A stretch of DNA of 64,000 bases from Thiomargarita sp. (GTDB lineage: Bacteria > Pseudomonadota > Gammaproteobacteria > Beggiatoales > Beggiatoaceae): assembly GCA_020718845.1 (NCBI GenBank), contig DYRG01000010.1, forward strand, positions 1 through 64,000, in the 5' to 3' direction. This document shows positions 25,226-35,838 of this stretch, piece by piece. Below the pieces are notes generated by a model. It ran no database searches, had not been told where the DNA came from, and saw only the letters and a program-made list of their open reading frames with translations. How positions within the stretch are numbered: the stretch's first letter is position 1; each line of letters opens with the position of its first letter. The position numbers were made by a program, and so were the translations under genes.

Positions 25226-26161
25226 ATGGAAGTGATTCGTAGCCTCAGCCAATTACGCGCCCACCACCAAGATTGCGTCGCAACAATCGGTAATTTCGAC
25301 GGTGTCCATTTAGGGCATCAAGCCGTTTTTGCGCAACTTATTGAAAAATCTAAAAAATTGCAATTACCGTCGGTGGTGATTAGTTTTGAACCGCAACCGC
25401 AAGAATTTTTCGTTCCAGATCAAGCACCTGCGCGTTTAACACGTTTGCGGGAAAAAGTTTTAGCGTTGCGACAATTTCCTTTAGATCGACTGCTTTGTTT
25501 GCGTTTTAACCGTCAATTGGCGAGTTGGTCGCCCGAAGCCTTTATTTCTCAAGTTTTGGTTGATGGCTTATCGGTTAAGTATTTGATTGTAGGCGATGAT
25601 TTTCGATTTGGATCGCAACGAAAAGGCGATTTTCATACTTTAGAAAACGCTGGCAAACAATATGGTTTTAAGGTGGTAAATACGCCGACTCGAATTTTAG
25701 AAAACGAACGCATTAGCAGCACTCGAGTCAGAAAAGCCTTACAAAACAATGATATGAATGAAGCCGCACGTTTATTGGGAAGACCCTATTCGTTATGTGG
25801 ACGAGTTGCGCACGGCGCAAAATTAGGGCGACAATTAGGTTTTCCAACCGCTAATATCTCCTTGAATCGTCACGCAATTTCGATCAACGGCGTGTTTGCT
25901 GTAAGAGTTTTAGGCATTGATGAAAAACCGTATTTTGGCGTTGCGAATGTGGGAAATCGTCCGACCGTTGGCGGTGAATTAAAACCTTTATTAGAAGCGC
26001 ATCTCTTTGATTTTAATCAAGATATTTACGGAAAATACTTAGAAATCGAATTATTGCATCATTTGCGCTCTGAACAAAGATTCTCTTCTTTAGACGCGCT
26101 CAAATCTCAAATCTTCCAAGATATTGAAAATGCTCATTTATTTTTTAAAATAAAAGGATAG
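25226..26161 (+). CDS. ribF: Bifunctional riboflavin kinase/FAD synthetase
   Basis: 311-aa enzyme that phosphorylates riboflavin to FMN and adenylates FMN to FAD. The N-terminal nucleotidyl-transferase part has TIGNFDGVHLGHQAVF and VGDDFRFGSQRKGDF and ends with RISSTRVRKAL; the C-terminal kinase has GRVAHGAKLGRQLGFPTANI and FGVANVGNRPT. The ATG at 25226 (MEVIRSLSQL) aligns with the usual N-terminus; an in-frame ATG lies 15 bp upstream. It is divergent from groES. Confidence 0.97.
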   Translation: MEVIRSLSQLRAHHQDCVATIGNFDGVHLGHQAVFAQLIEKSKKLQLPSVVISFEPQPQEFFVPDQAPARLTRLREKVLALRQFPLDRLLCLRFNRQLASWSPEAFISQVLVDGLSVKYLIVGDDFRFGSQRKGDFHTLENAGKQYGFKVVNTPTRILENERISSTRVRKALQNNDMNEAARLLGRPYSLCGRVAHGAKLGRQLGFPTANISLNRHAISINGVFAVRVLGIDEKPYFGVANVGNRPTVGGELKPLLEAHLFDFNQDIYGKYLEIELLHHLRSEQRFSSLDALKSQIFQDIENAHLFFKIKG

Positions 26162-26332
26162 ATTCAAAGCACAACAGGCATCGAGAACACAAAAAACAGC
26201 ACCAAGATAATTAGTTTCTTTTTTAGAAAAAATTAAGGTTTTTTCACTAACCTAGAAATCCATTATCTTAAAAAATTATTGAATTTTTCTAGATAATTAG
26301 TTTCTCAACTTTTTTATTATTATTCATTTCAA

Positions 26333-26357
26333 AGGGTGCACAATTACGTTGCACCCT
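26333..26357. repeat. Hairpin AGGGTGCA...TGCACCCT
   Basis: 8-bp perfect stem with a 9-nt loop between ribF and the convergent DUF971 gene. It may serve as a terminator but has no T tract. A 15-bp direct repeat (AGATAATTAGTTTCT at about 26205 and 26291) lies just upstream. Confidence 0.4.
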
Positions 26358-26388
26358 ACAAAGAACATTAGGAAAAACGCTAAAAAAT

Positions 26389-26760
26389 CTAATTCGAAGG
26401 AGAACGCTTCCCACCACTTTTTTCAAGTTTCTCTAAATATTCTGCCCATAAAAGGTTTTTATTTGTTCCCAAATAATACAACCATTCCCATGAGAAAATA
26501 CCCGTATCGTGATTATCATCAAAATAAAGTTGAACCGCGTAATTTCCTACCCCTTCAATGCGATCAATTTGTACATCTTGCTTACCTACTTGTAAAACCG
26601 CCGTATCATCAGAATGTCCTCTCACTTCTGCGGACGGAGAATTAACCCGTAGAAACTCCGCTGACATTTCAAATTGTTCACCATTTTCAAACTCAACAAA
26701 TAAAACACGGGGAATACGACGATATTCAATATTAGTAGGAACAGGAACATGATGTGCCAT
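26389..26760 (-). CDS. DUF971 family protein (gamma-butyrobetaine hydroxylase-like N-terminal domain)
   Basis: 123-aa single-domain DUF971 protein. RRIPRVLFVEFENGEQFEMSAEFLRVNSPSAEVRGH and GNYAVQLYFDDNHDTGIFSWEWLYYLG are the family signature; the HDTGIFSW segment is nearly invariant. Related modules occur at the N-terminus of carnitine-biosynthesis hydroxylases and in proteins tied to Fe-S assembly. Molecular role in bacteria is unknown. It lies 51 bp upstream of the agmatine deiminase start on the same strand. Confidence 0.9.
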   Translation of the reverse strand: MAHHVPVPTNIEYRRIPRVLFVEFENGEQFEMSAEFLRVNSPSAEVRGHSDDTAVLQVGKQDVQIDRIEGVGNYAVQLYFDDNHDTGIFSWEWLYYLGTNKNLLWAEYLEKLEKSGGKRSPSN

Positions 26761-26811
26761 AATTAAAACTCCTTAAAGAAAAATTGTCTTTTAGAAATGG
26801 TGTTTCTTATC

Positions 26812-27852
26812 TCAAAAATCAAGGGCTGGAATTTGCATCGTCACACAATGCAAGCTCCCATGTTGTTGAATTAATGGCGTGCAATCAATTCCAATGATTT
26901 TTCTTTCTGGAAAACACGCCGCCAAACGTTCCAATGCAAGTTGATCGGATTTATCCTGATAAGTTGGAACAAGCACCGCATTATTTAAAATCAAGAAATT
27001 CGCATACGTTGCGGGAAGCCTTTGATTTTCTTGATCATATTTTGGCTCTGGAAAAGGTAATGCAACCAAATAATAAGGCTCACCATTTAGTTGACGAAAA
27101 GCCTTGAGTTCCTCTTCCATTGCTTTGAATTCCTCAAAATGACTATCATTTGAATCTTCACAACTTTGATAGGCAATGGTTTTCTCATCACAAAAACGCG
27201 CTAAGGTATCAATATGGCTATCTGTATCGTCGCCTTCTAATGCCCCATATTTTAACCATAAAATCCGTTTTGCACCCAATTGTTCAAATAAATAATCTTC
27301 AATTTGCTCAGTATTAAAATGAGGATTTCTTTCGGGTGATTTTAAACAAAATTCAGTGGTTAAAATTGTTCCCAAACCATCACTTTCAATGCTTCCACCT
27401 TCTAAAACAAAATCCAATGAAATTAACGGACTATTTTGAAATGCACCTTGTTGATGTAAATTTGCGGTAATTTGATTATCTAAAGTTGCATCAAATTTAT
27501 TTCCCCAACCATTAAAAGTAAAATCCAAAACTTTACGTTGGTTGTTTTCATAAATACAAATCGCTCCATGATCGCGTGCCCAAGTATCATTTGAAGGAAC
27601 AATATATAATTTAAAATTATTTTTATCAATATCATTCTCAATCAAAAGTTGCTCGACATATTTCAAATGTTTCTCATCAAAACAAGAAACGATCAGTTGT
27701 TCAAATTCACAAACCGCTTTTGCAATATTAACAAAAACAGGTTCGACTTGATTTAAGATGGGTTTCCAATCGGTATTTTCGTGAGGAAAAGTGAGCAAAA
27801 TAGCACTTTGTGGATGCCATTCTGGCGGTAATGTGCGTGAGGAAATAGTCAT
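26812..27852 (-). CDS. aguA: Agmatine deiminase
   Basis: 346-aa guanidino-group-modifying enzyme that turns agmatine into N-carbamoylputrescine in the arginine-to-putrescine route. PPEWHPQSAILLTFPHENTDW, NDTWARDHGAI, VLEGGSIESDGLGTILTTE and GDDTDSHIDTLARF supply substrate and catalytic His/Asp residues; the nucleophilic Cys is in GSLHCVTMQ (about residue 336). The usual partner, N-carbamoylputrescine amidase (aguB), is not adjacent. The regulator gene upstream starts its own unit 9 bp away, so the two may be co-transcribed. Confidence 0.95.
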   Translation of the reverse strand: MTISSRTLPPEWHPQSAILLTFPHENTDWKPILNQVEPVFVNIAKAVCEFEQLIVSCFDEKHLKYVEQLLIENDIDKNNFKLYIVPSNDTWARDHGAICIYENNQRKVLDFTFNGWGNKFDATLDNQITANLHQQGAFQNSPLISLDFVLEGGSIESDGLGTILTTEFCLKSPERNPHFNTEQIEDYLFEQLGAKRILWLKYGALEGDDTDSHIDTLARFCDEKTIAYQSCEDSNDSHFEEFKAMEEELKAFRQLNGEPYYLVALPFPEPKYDQENQRLPATYANFLILNNAVLVPTYQDKSDQLALERLAACFPERKIIGIDCTPLIQQHGSLHCVTMQIPALDF

Positions 27853-27861
27853 AAGTTTCTT

Positions 27862-29265
27862 CTAAATTTCGTTTTTGGCTAAACGTTGCATTTTACTATA
27901 TAAAGTCGTGCGATTGATACCTAATAAACGCGCTGCTTGACTTAAATTTTGCTGGCTCATTTTGAGAGCAACTTCAATATAACGACGTTCCCATTCTAAC
28001 ATTGCATCGTCTAAAGAAAAATTACCTTTGAGTAATAAACTTTCAATATTATCACTTTGATCAAGTTCAGAAGGTGTTTTGATTGAAAAATCTTCTTCTA
28101 ATTCGGCTTCTAATTGCTCTGTATTAACCGTTTGTCCCGCGTATTTGGTGCTCAAACGAATTACAATATTTCTCAGTTCACGAACATTACCAGGAAAATT
28201 ATAAATACGCCATTTGTCTTGCGTGTAACTATCTAATTCAAAAGGCTTTTTATTCATGCTTGCGCTATAGAAAGTTTGAAAATGTTTGAGAAGAATAAGT
28301 TTATCATCTGAACGTTCACAAAGCGGAGGAACTCGAATAGTTAAAACAGTTAAACGATGATATAAATCATTGCGAAAAGAACCTTTGCGCACGGCATCGC
28401 GTAAATCACGATTGGTCGATGCAATAATTCGAGCATTTGATTTGCGAACTTTGGTTTCTCCTAAACGATAGTATTCACCATTTTCTAAAACCCGTAATAG
28501 TTTGGATTGCAACTCTAATGGCATTTCACCGATTTCATCGAGAATTAAACTACCGTTTTCTGCGTCCTCAAAGAAACCCGTTTTTGCACCCGCTGCGCCC
28601 GTATAAGCACCTTTTGCATGACCAAATAATTGTGCGTCTAATAAATCAGCAGTAAAAGCCGCGCAATTAATGGTTAAGCAATTGCCATTTTTGCGAGAAC
28701 TAGAAGTGTGCAAACATTGTGCGACGAGTTCTTTACCTGATCCCGATTCTCCCATGATAAGAACAGGGAAAGGAGAATCCGCAAATTGTTGGGTTTGTGA
28801 TTTGAGAGAAAGCATCGGCAAACTTTCTCCAATAATTCCACAATCCGTTTCTTGATTTTGGGGTTTCTCTTGCTCTGCTTCATAAATAATCAATTGATGT
28901 TTCAAACGTGCGAGCAATAAAGGCGTATCACAAGGTTTAGGAATGAAATCAACTGCGCCTAATGTTAAAGCATGAAGAATGTTTGCTTTGGAATCTTGAC
29001 CAGAAAGCACTAAAATTTTCATTGCTTGATTGAAATTGAGCAATTCAGAAACTAGAGCAAAACCTTCTTCGGGTTGATGTGGATTCGGCGGTAATCCTAG
29101 ATCAATCAATGCGATAACGGGTTGACGCGGTAAAGTTTGTAATAAACGCCGCGCACCCTCACGCGATTCTGCACTATACACATCAAATTCATGACGCAAA
29201 GAAAATTTTAAGATTTCAACGATAGAAAAATCATCATCAACCAATAACAAGGTGGGCTTTAACAT
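27862..29265 (-). CDS. Sigma-54-dependent response regulator, PrsR-like
   Basis: 467-aa NtrC-type activator. Receiver domain residues 5-120: LLVDDD, phospho-acceptor Asp in ALIDLGLPP, and KP in FIPKPCD. AAA+ domain residues 150-375: GESGSGKELVA (Walker A), GAYTGAAGAKTGFFE (a GAYTGA variant of the sigma-54-contacting GAFTGA loop), LILDEIGEMP (Walker B). The C-terminal Fis-type helix-turn-helix is NLSQAARLLGINRTTLYSKMQRL. The receiver, with DLGLPPNP...EEGF and GAVDFIPKP, resembles the PEP-CTERM/exopolysaccharide regulator PrsR. No histidine kinase is adjacent. Targets unknown. Confidence 0.9.
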   Translation of the reverse strand: MLKPTLLLVDDDFSIVEILKFSLRHEFDVYSAESREGARRLLQTLPRQPVIALIDLGLPPNPHQPEEGFALVSELLNFNQAMKILVLSGQDSKANILHALTLGAVDFIPKPCDTPLLLARLKHQLIIYEAEQEKPQNQETDCGIIGESLPMLSLKSQTQQFADSPFPVLIMGESGSGKELVAQCLHTSSSRKNGNCLTINCAAFTADLLDAQLFGHAKGAYTGAAGAKTGFFEDAENGSLILDEIGEMPLELQSKLLRVLENGEYYRLGETKVRKSNARIIASTNRDLRDAVRKGSFRNDLYHRLTVLTIRVPPLCERSDDKLILLKHFQTFYSASMNKKPFELDSYTQDKWRIYNFPGNVRELRNIVIRLSTKYAGQTVNTEQLEAELEEDFSIKTPSELDQSDNIESLLLKGNFSLDDAMLEWERRYIEVALKMSQQNLSQAARLLGINRTTLYSKMQRLAKNEI

Positions 29266-29283
29266 TGGGTATGTTCCTATATT

Positions 29284-30135
29284 TTATGATGTGAGAAAAC
29301 CTAAACGTTTAGAGATTTCTAAAGTGGTTTGAGAACGGTTTAAAGTGTAGAAATGCAAACCAGAAGCACCACCCTTTAATAATTGCTCACACAAATGGGT
29401 AACAACCTCTAAACCAATTGCTTGAATTTGGGGAAGATCATCACCGCAATCTTGCAAACGTCGTTGCAACCAACGAGGGATTTCTGCACCACAGGATTCT
29501 GAGAAACGCGCAAGCTGAGAATAGTTGCTAATTGGCATAATACCAGGAATGATTGGAATTGAAATCCCTAATTTATTACAATCATCAACGAATCTGAAAT
29601 AAGAATCTGCATTATAAAAATATTGGGTAATTGCACAATTTGCTCCCGCGTCGACCTTTTGTTTGAAATAATTTAAATCAGCTTTTGCACTGCGGGCTTG
29701 TGGATGAAATTCTGGATAAGCCGCGACTTCAATATGAAAATAATCACCCGTTTCTGAACGAATAAATTCAACTAATTCATTGGCATAGTGTAATTCTTCT
29801 TTTTCAAATCCGCCCATTCCAGAAGGACGATCTCCTCTCAAAGCAACGATTCTTGAAATATTATTTGCTTTGTAATTTAAAAGTAATTGGCGAATATTTT
29901 TTTTAGAAGAACCCACGCACGACAAATGAGGTGCGGCAGGAATTTTAGTTTGATTTTGGATTTCTACAACGGTTTCAAATGTTTGATCTTGGGTAGAACC
30001 GCCCGCGCCAAAAGTTACAGAGAAAAATGCGGGTTTTAAAGGTAATAATTGCTCACGCGCTGCACGAAAATTTTTCATGCCTTCATCGGTGCGCGGCGGA
30101 AAAAATTCACAACTAAGGGTTAAAGATTGGGTCAT
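29284..30135 (-). CDS. metF: 5,10-methylenetetrahydrofolate reductase
   Basis: 283-aa FAD enzyme that reduces methylene-THF to methyl-THF for methionine synthesis. LSCEFFPPRTDEGM with the catalytic Glu, FFSVTFGAGGSTQDQT, VALRGDRPSGMGGF, GANCAITQYFYNADSYFRF and IPGIMPISNYSQLARFSESCGAEIP match MetF. TIM barrel, cytoplasmic. The start is uncertain between ATGs at 30141 and 30135; spacing to a GAG slightly favours the latter. Confidence 0.96.
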   Translation of the reverse strand: MTQSLTLSCEFFPPRTDEGMKNFRAAREQLLPLKPAFFSVTFGAGGSTQDQTFETVVEIQNQTKIPAAPHLSCVGSSKKNIRQLLLNYKANNISRIVALRGDRPSGMGGFEKEELHYANELVEFIRSETGDYFHIEVAAYPEFHPQARSAKADLNYFKQKVDAGANCAITQYFYNADSYFRFVDDCNKLGISIPIIPGIMPISNYSQLARFSESCGAEIPRWLQRRLQDCGDDLPQIQAIGLEVVTHLCEQLLKGGASGLHFYTLNRSQTTLEISKRLGFLTS

Positions 30136-30214
30136 GGTCATCAACTCAAAAAATTTAGAAGACTATTTTAACGGATATTTTGCTTATTGTACCTTTTTTG
30201 TGCATAATAAAAAA

Positions 30215-30245
30215 CACAGATAAATCAATAGATTATTTATCTGTG
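30215..30245 (-). terminator. Bidirectional-looking terminator after ppnP
   Basis: CACAGATAAAT (30215-30225) and ATTTATCTGTG (30235-30245) form an 11-bp perfect stem. On the minus strand it is followed by TTTTTATTAT. It lies 17 bp past the ppnP stop, isolating ppnP from metF. Confidence 0.75.
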
Positions 30246-30261
30246 TACAAAAGTTGAAAAA

Positions 30262-30579
30262 TCAACCGAAATGGCAAACGTAATGGACGGGGGCGTTGTC
30301 GAGGGCTTCGATATCGAAACGAGTGTTTGCTGCGACGTTGAATTGTTCGCCCGCCCGATAGGTTTTCCATTCGGATTGGGCGATGTTTGCGCGACAGCTT
30401 CCGTCGATGATTTCCATGATTTCTGGCGTGCCCGTGTTGAACGTTAAAACGACGTTGGGCATGATGACCCCGACGTTTTTGCGCGTGCCGTCGGGCATTA
30501 AGACGCTGTGGCTGACGCATTTGCCGTCGAAATAGACGTTGGCTTTTTTGACGACGCTGACTTGATCGAATTGGCTCAT
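30262..30579 (-). CDS. ppnP: Pyrimidine/purine nucleoside phosphorylase (PpnP, DUF1255)
   Basis: 105-aa cupin-fold protein. [32 protein letters not shown] and [17 protein letters not shown], together with the [14 protein letters not shown] segment, match PpnP (YaiE), which phosphorolyses nucleosides to base and ribose-1-phosphate. The start is the ATG at 30579; an in-frame upstream extension (to 30669) looks non-coding. It is a single-gene unit with its own terminator. Confidence 0.93.
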   Translation of the reverse strand: MSQFDQVSVVKKANVYFDGKCVSHSVLMPDGTRKNVGVIMPNVVLTFNTGTPEIMEIIDGSCRANIAQSEWKTYRAGEQFNVAANTRFDIEALDNAPVHYVCHFG

Positions 30580-30732
30580 TGAAAATTTTCCGCTCTGGTT
30601 GTTAAAAAAGCGATATTGTAGACTAAGAAATCTTTTATAGCAGCACTCTAAAACGCCTAAAGAAATCATAGTTATCTGAATTGCTCAAATGTGTATGACT
30701 TGTTTTAGTTCTAGTCTTTAAAGAAATAAAAT

Positions 30733-30780
30733 GCGGATTGCTCCGCGTCTGAGGGTTTAGAAATCCCCTCCTTTCAGGAG
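30733..30780. repeat. Cluster of three short inverted repeats
   Basis: GCGGA/TCCGC (30733-30746) with a TTGC loop, GAGGG (30751-30755) able to pair with CCCTC (30766-30770), and CTCCT/AGGAG (30768-30780). The last two overlap and exclude each other, as in a switch-like leader, but no known RNA family is recognised. Confidence 0.3.
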
Positions 30781-30832
30781 CACTGGCATTAAAAAGTGGT
30801 CTAATAAGCAAAAAAATTAAGGAGATAGAAAT

Positions 30833-30950
30833 ATGTTAAAAAAAGAGAGCACTAGAAAGGGCTAGGGATTTCATCAATGCAGATGAAAAATGTGAACAGA
30901 AAAAACGACCTGTCCTCAAGCTGGTTAATAAGGTTTTATTTAAAATATAA
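30833..30950 (+). pseudogene. Frameshifted small ORF
   Basis: An AAGGAG site leads to ATG TTA and a run of seven A; frame 0 stops after 10 codons (MLKKESTRKG). A +1 shift at the A run opens a protein-like stretch, ALERARDFINADEKCEQKKR, followed by PVLKLVNKVLFKI and a stop at 30950. A homopolymer indel (mutation or sequencing error) best explains it. Family unknown. Confidence 0.35.
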
Positions 30951-31015
30951 TAAAATCAATCAACAAATAGAAACGTATCATGGATTGCGATTAATTAAAT
31001 GTAAAAACCTTTTAC

Positions 31016-31903
31016 TTATGTTACGCTAGAAAAGCTATTTTTTGATTCTAAAAAATTTTTAATCTCTTCTATAGAAAAGCGGCGGCTTTTGATAGTAGAA
31101 GAACTCATGTTGCTCAAACTTTCAATACGTCCAATATCACGATTTGAAACCTCATAATAAAGTTTTAAATTTTCATTTTCTTGAGGTTTTTTACGCAATC
31201 CTCCTCGCAAACCAAATTTTATATATAAATCTATCTTATTGTTTTGAATCTGGTATTTTTCCATACTTCGATAAATCTCTTTTAATGGTTCTTTAATTCT
31301 TCTCAAATCAACTTCACCATTTTCAGGAACAGGATAAATAATTTGAGGATTATAAATCGTATTTTTGATCAATTCTTTTGGAAAAAGTAAATCATTATGA
31401 AATAATACTTCCAATAAAGCATTATCGGGATTTTCTGGCACAAGTTTTTTACTTTCTTCAAAAAATACTTGAGCAAGTTTCTTATGGGTTTCCATGACAT
31501 AAATTACCGTTAAAAATCTTAAATATTTTGCTTCTTCTGCAGAATCGTTACGTTCTTTTTGGTATTTACGAAGTTTCTCAAAAAGGGTTCTCACCAAATC
31601 AAGATTGTGATGTTTAATTTGACGAAAGGCTCTTTCTATTTCTTGTGGGGGTGCTAATGGTGTTGATAAATCTTTCAATGTATCAAATATTTTACTTAGA
31701 AAGGTTTCTAAGGTTATTATCTGCTCGGTTGACAAATAAGAGGAATGTAATTTCTTTTGCAAATATTCAACCATTTCTTTCGCATAGATTTGGTTTTGCG
31801 TGGGTTTTTTCTTGATTAATAAGCTGGTTAAACGTTGAGAACGATCTTTAATCGTTGTTAAAATCGGCTGTAATGCAACTTTCTTCTTTGAGAAAAATTC
31901 CAT
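31016..31903 (-). CDS. Hypothetical helical protein
   Basis: 295-aa protein, strongly charged and probably all-helical, with a basic N-terminus (FFSKKKVALQPILTTIKDR) and a middle region (residues about 60-170) of amphipathic helices. No signal peptide, membrane segment or known catalytic motif is seen. The C-terminal YEVSNRDIGRIESLSNMSSSTIKSRRFSIEEIKNFLES could be a helix-turn-helix-like tail. An AAAGGATG ribosome-binding site favours the ATG at 31903. It is monocistronic and unrelated to its neighbours. I do not recognise the family. Confidence 0.7.
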   Translation of the reverse strand: MEFFSKKKVALQPILTTIKDRSQRLTSLLIKKKPTQNQIYAKEMVEYLQKKLHSSYLSTEQIITLETFLSKIFDTLKDLSTPLAPPQEIERAFRQIKHHNLDLVRTLFEKLRKYQKERNDSAEEAKYLRFLTVIYVMETHKKLAQVFFEESKKLVPENPDNALLEVLFHNDLLFPKELIKNTIYNPQIIYPVPENGEVDLRRIKEPLKEIYRSMEKYQIQNNKIDLYIKFGLRGGLRKKPQENENLKLYYEVSNRDIGRIESLSNMSSSTIKSRRFSIEEIKNFLESKNSFSSVT

Positions 31904-32044
31904 TGTTATCATCCTTTTTATGGCAAAGTTTTATCAATCAGTGTGCTTTTCAAATAACTAAAAATGCTTTAAGTTCTTTCAAATGAATCAAAACAAGATT
32001 TGTTGAAAACTTCCTCTCAACCAAGAGAAGAAGTTTAAAAGAAT

Positions 32045-33034
32045 TTACGAACGTCTTAAACCACCGCGTTTTACTAAATTCATCCCATCGGTATCATAAT
32101 AGGTTGCACCATGCTCTGTCAAATCATAAACTTCAATATTATGATCTGCAATTGCTTGAATATGTTCAAGTTCTTGTTTCGCACGCACATCATCGACAAA
32201 TAAATGTTTGAAACGTTGTTGGAGTTTCAAATAGTCCGTGACAGGTAATGGATTTCTAATTGGCATTACACCGACTAATCCGCCGCGTTCTAATTCAATG
32301 AGAGGAAATAAACCCGTTTGAACGGCTAATCGCCCGATTTCTACGCTTTCTGATCCGTCGTGTCCCCAACCTAATGGACAAGGGCAATGAATTTGGAGAA
32401 AAGTCGGTCCGTCAATTGCCATTGCGCGTCGAACTTTCTTACGAATATCAGAGGGATACGCCATCGAACTCGTTGCTGCATAAGGAATATGATGCGCCGC
32501 CACAATTGAAACAATATCTTTTTTCAAATGACGTTTGCCCATCCGTTGTTTGCCAGGCGGAGAAGTCGTGGTCATCGCGGCGTGAGGCGTTGAACTCGAC
32601 CGTTGAATCCCCGTGTTCATGTACGCTTCGTTGTCAAAACAAACATATAGCACATTGTGCCCGCGCTCCAACATCCCCGACAACGCCTGAAATCCAATAT
32701 CAAACGTCCCGCCATCACCGCCAAATGCGAGCACTTTGGTGGATTTTCCTTGCATTTTGAGGGCGGCTTCCATGCCTGCCGCGACCGCACCCGTGTTCTC
32801 AAAAAGTGAATGAATCCAAGGAATTCGCCACGCAGATTCGGGCCAAGGCGTGGTAAAAATCTCCAAACAACCCGTCGCATTCGCCACCGCAACATCGGGT
32901 CCCGCCGCTTCCGTGACCAATCGCGCCGCCAACGCTTCACCGCAACCCAAACAGGCTCGATGTCCCGATGTCAACCCTCGAAAACGCGGTTGTGAACGCC
33001 GCAGTTCCTCTATTTTGATCGTCGTTGTTTCCAT
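32045..33034 (-). CDS. porB: Pyruvate:ferredoxin (2-oxoacid) oxidoreductase beta subunit
   Basis: 329-aa thiamine-diphosphate-binding subunit of a multi-subunit 2-oxoacid:ferredoxin oxidoreductase that makes acetyl-CoA and reduced ferredoxin. The TPP/Mg motif is GDGGTFDIGFQALSGMLERGHNVLYVCFDNEAYMNTG; Fe-S cysteines include CLGCGEA near residue 30 and HCPCPLGW. SSTPHAAMTTTSPPGK is typical of PorB. No alpha, gamma or delta subunit gene is adjacent. A very strong AAAGGAGG site lies before the ATG, and the gene follows gyrB by 14 bp, so it is probably co-transcribed. The ferredoxin product would suit the RNF complex (inference). Confidence 0.92.
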   Translation of the reverse strand: METTTIKIEELRRSQPRFRGLTSGHRACLGCGEALAARLVTEAAGPDVAVANATGCLEIFTTPWPESAWRIPWIHSLFENTGAVAAGMEAALKMQGKSTKVLAFGGDGGTFDIGFQALSGMLERGHNVLYVCFDNEAYMNTGIQRSSSTPHAAMTTTSPPGKQRMGKRHLKKDIVSIVAAHHIPYAATSSMAYPSDIRKKVRRAMAIDGPTFLQIHCPCPLGWGHDGSESVEIGRLAVQTGLFPLIELERGGLVGVMPIRNPLPVTDYLKLQQRFKHLFVDDVRAKQELEHIQAIADHNIEVYDLTEHGATYYDTDGMNLVKRGGLRRS

Positions 33035-33048
33035 TGTTTCCTCCTTTG

Positions 33049-35550
<2,502 letters not shown>

Positions 35551-35555
35551 TTACA

Positions 35556-35837
35556 ATGAAACGAAATAAAATCTTAACAATCTTGATTACAAATAGCTTG
35601 CTACTTTTGCTATTAGGATTACAATATCAACTTTGGTGGGGTGTGCTTGAGTGGCGCGAATTGCAGCAAAAAGTTACAGATCGTCAAACCGAGATGACCC
35701 ATTTACAAATCCGTAATGCGATATTAGCTTTTGAAATCAACGACTTAAAATATGGCTTGGATGCCATTGAAGAACGTGCCCGCATGGATTTTGGACTTAT
35801 AAAAAACAACGAACGATTTTTTCAGGTTATTGAATAA
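35556..35837 (+). CDS. ftsB: Cell division protein FtsB
   Basis: 93-aa bitopic membrane protein of the FtsQLB subcomplex: one membrane segment (residues 6-23), then a periplasmic coiled coil with LQQKVTDRQTEMTHLQIRN and the conserved end IEERARMDFGLIKNNERFFQVIE. It bridges FtsQ (encoded at 12230) and FtsL. A TTG 9 bp upstream is an alternative start. Usual neighbours eno and ispD are missing; pcnB begins 1 bp after the stop. Confidence 0.9.
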   Translation: MKRNKILTILITNSLLLLLLGLQYQLWWGVLEWRELQQKVTDRQTEMTHLQIRNAILAFEINDLKYGLDAIEERARMDFGLIKNNERFFQVIE

Positions 35838-35838
35838 A

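Larger units (their letters stand above)
30580..31015. other. Intergenic region with structured DNA and a frameshifted ORF
   Basis: 436 bp. It holds a run of small GC-rich inverted repeats (30733-30780) and a frame-disrupted short ORF with a strong ribosome-binding site (30833-30950). The rest is AT-rich without recognisable content. Confidence 0.5.

Noticed and set aside
26349-26645. 98-aa plus-strand frame opposite the DUF971 gene
   Set aside because: Antisense to a clear DUF971 protein; no motif, and it begins inside a hairpin.
30833-30870. Programmed ribosomal frameshift at the run of seven A
   Set aside because: The needed shift is +1, not the -1 expected at A-AAA-AAG type slippery sites, and no stimulator structure follows. 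A mutation or sequencing error is simpler.
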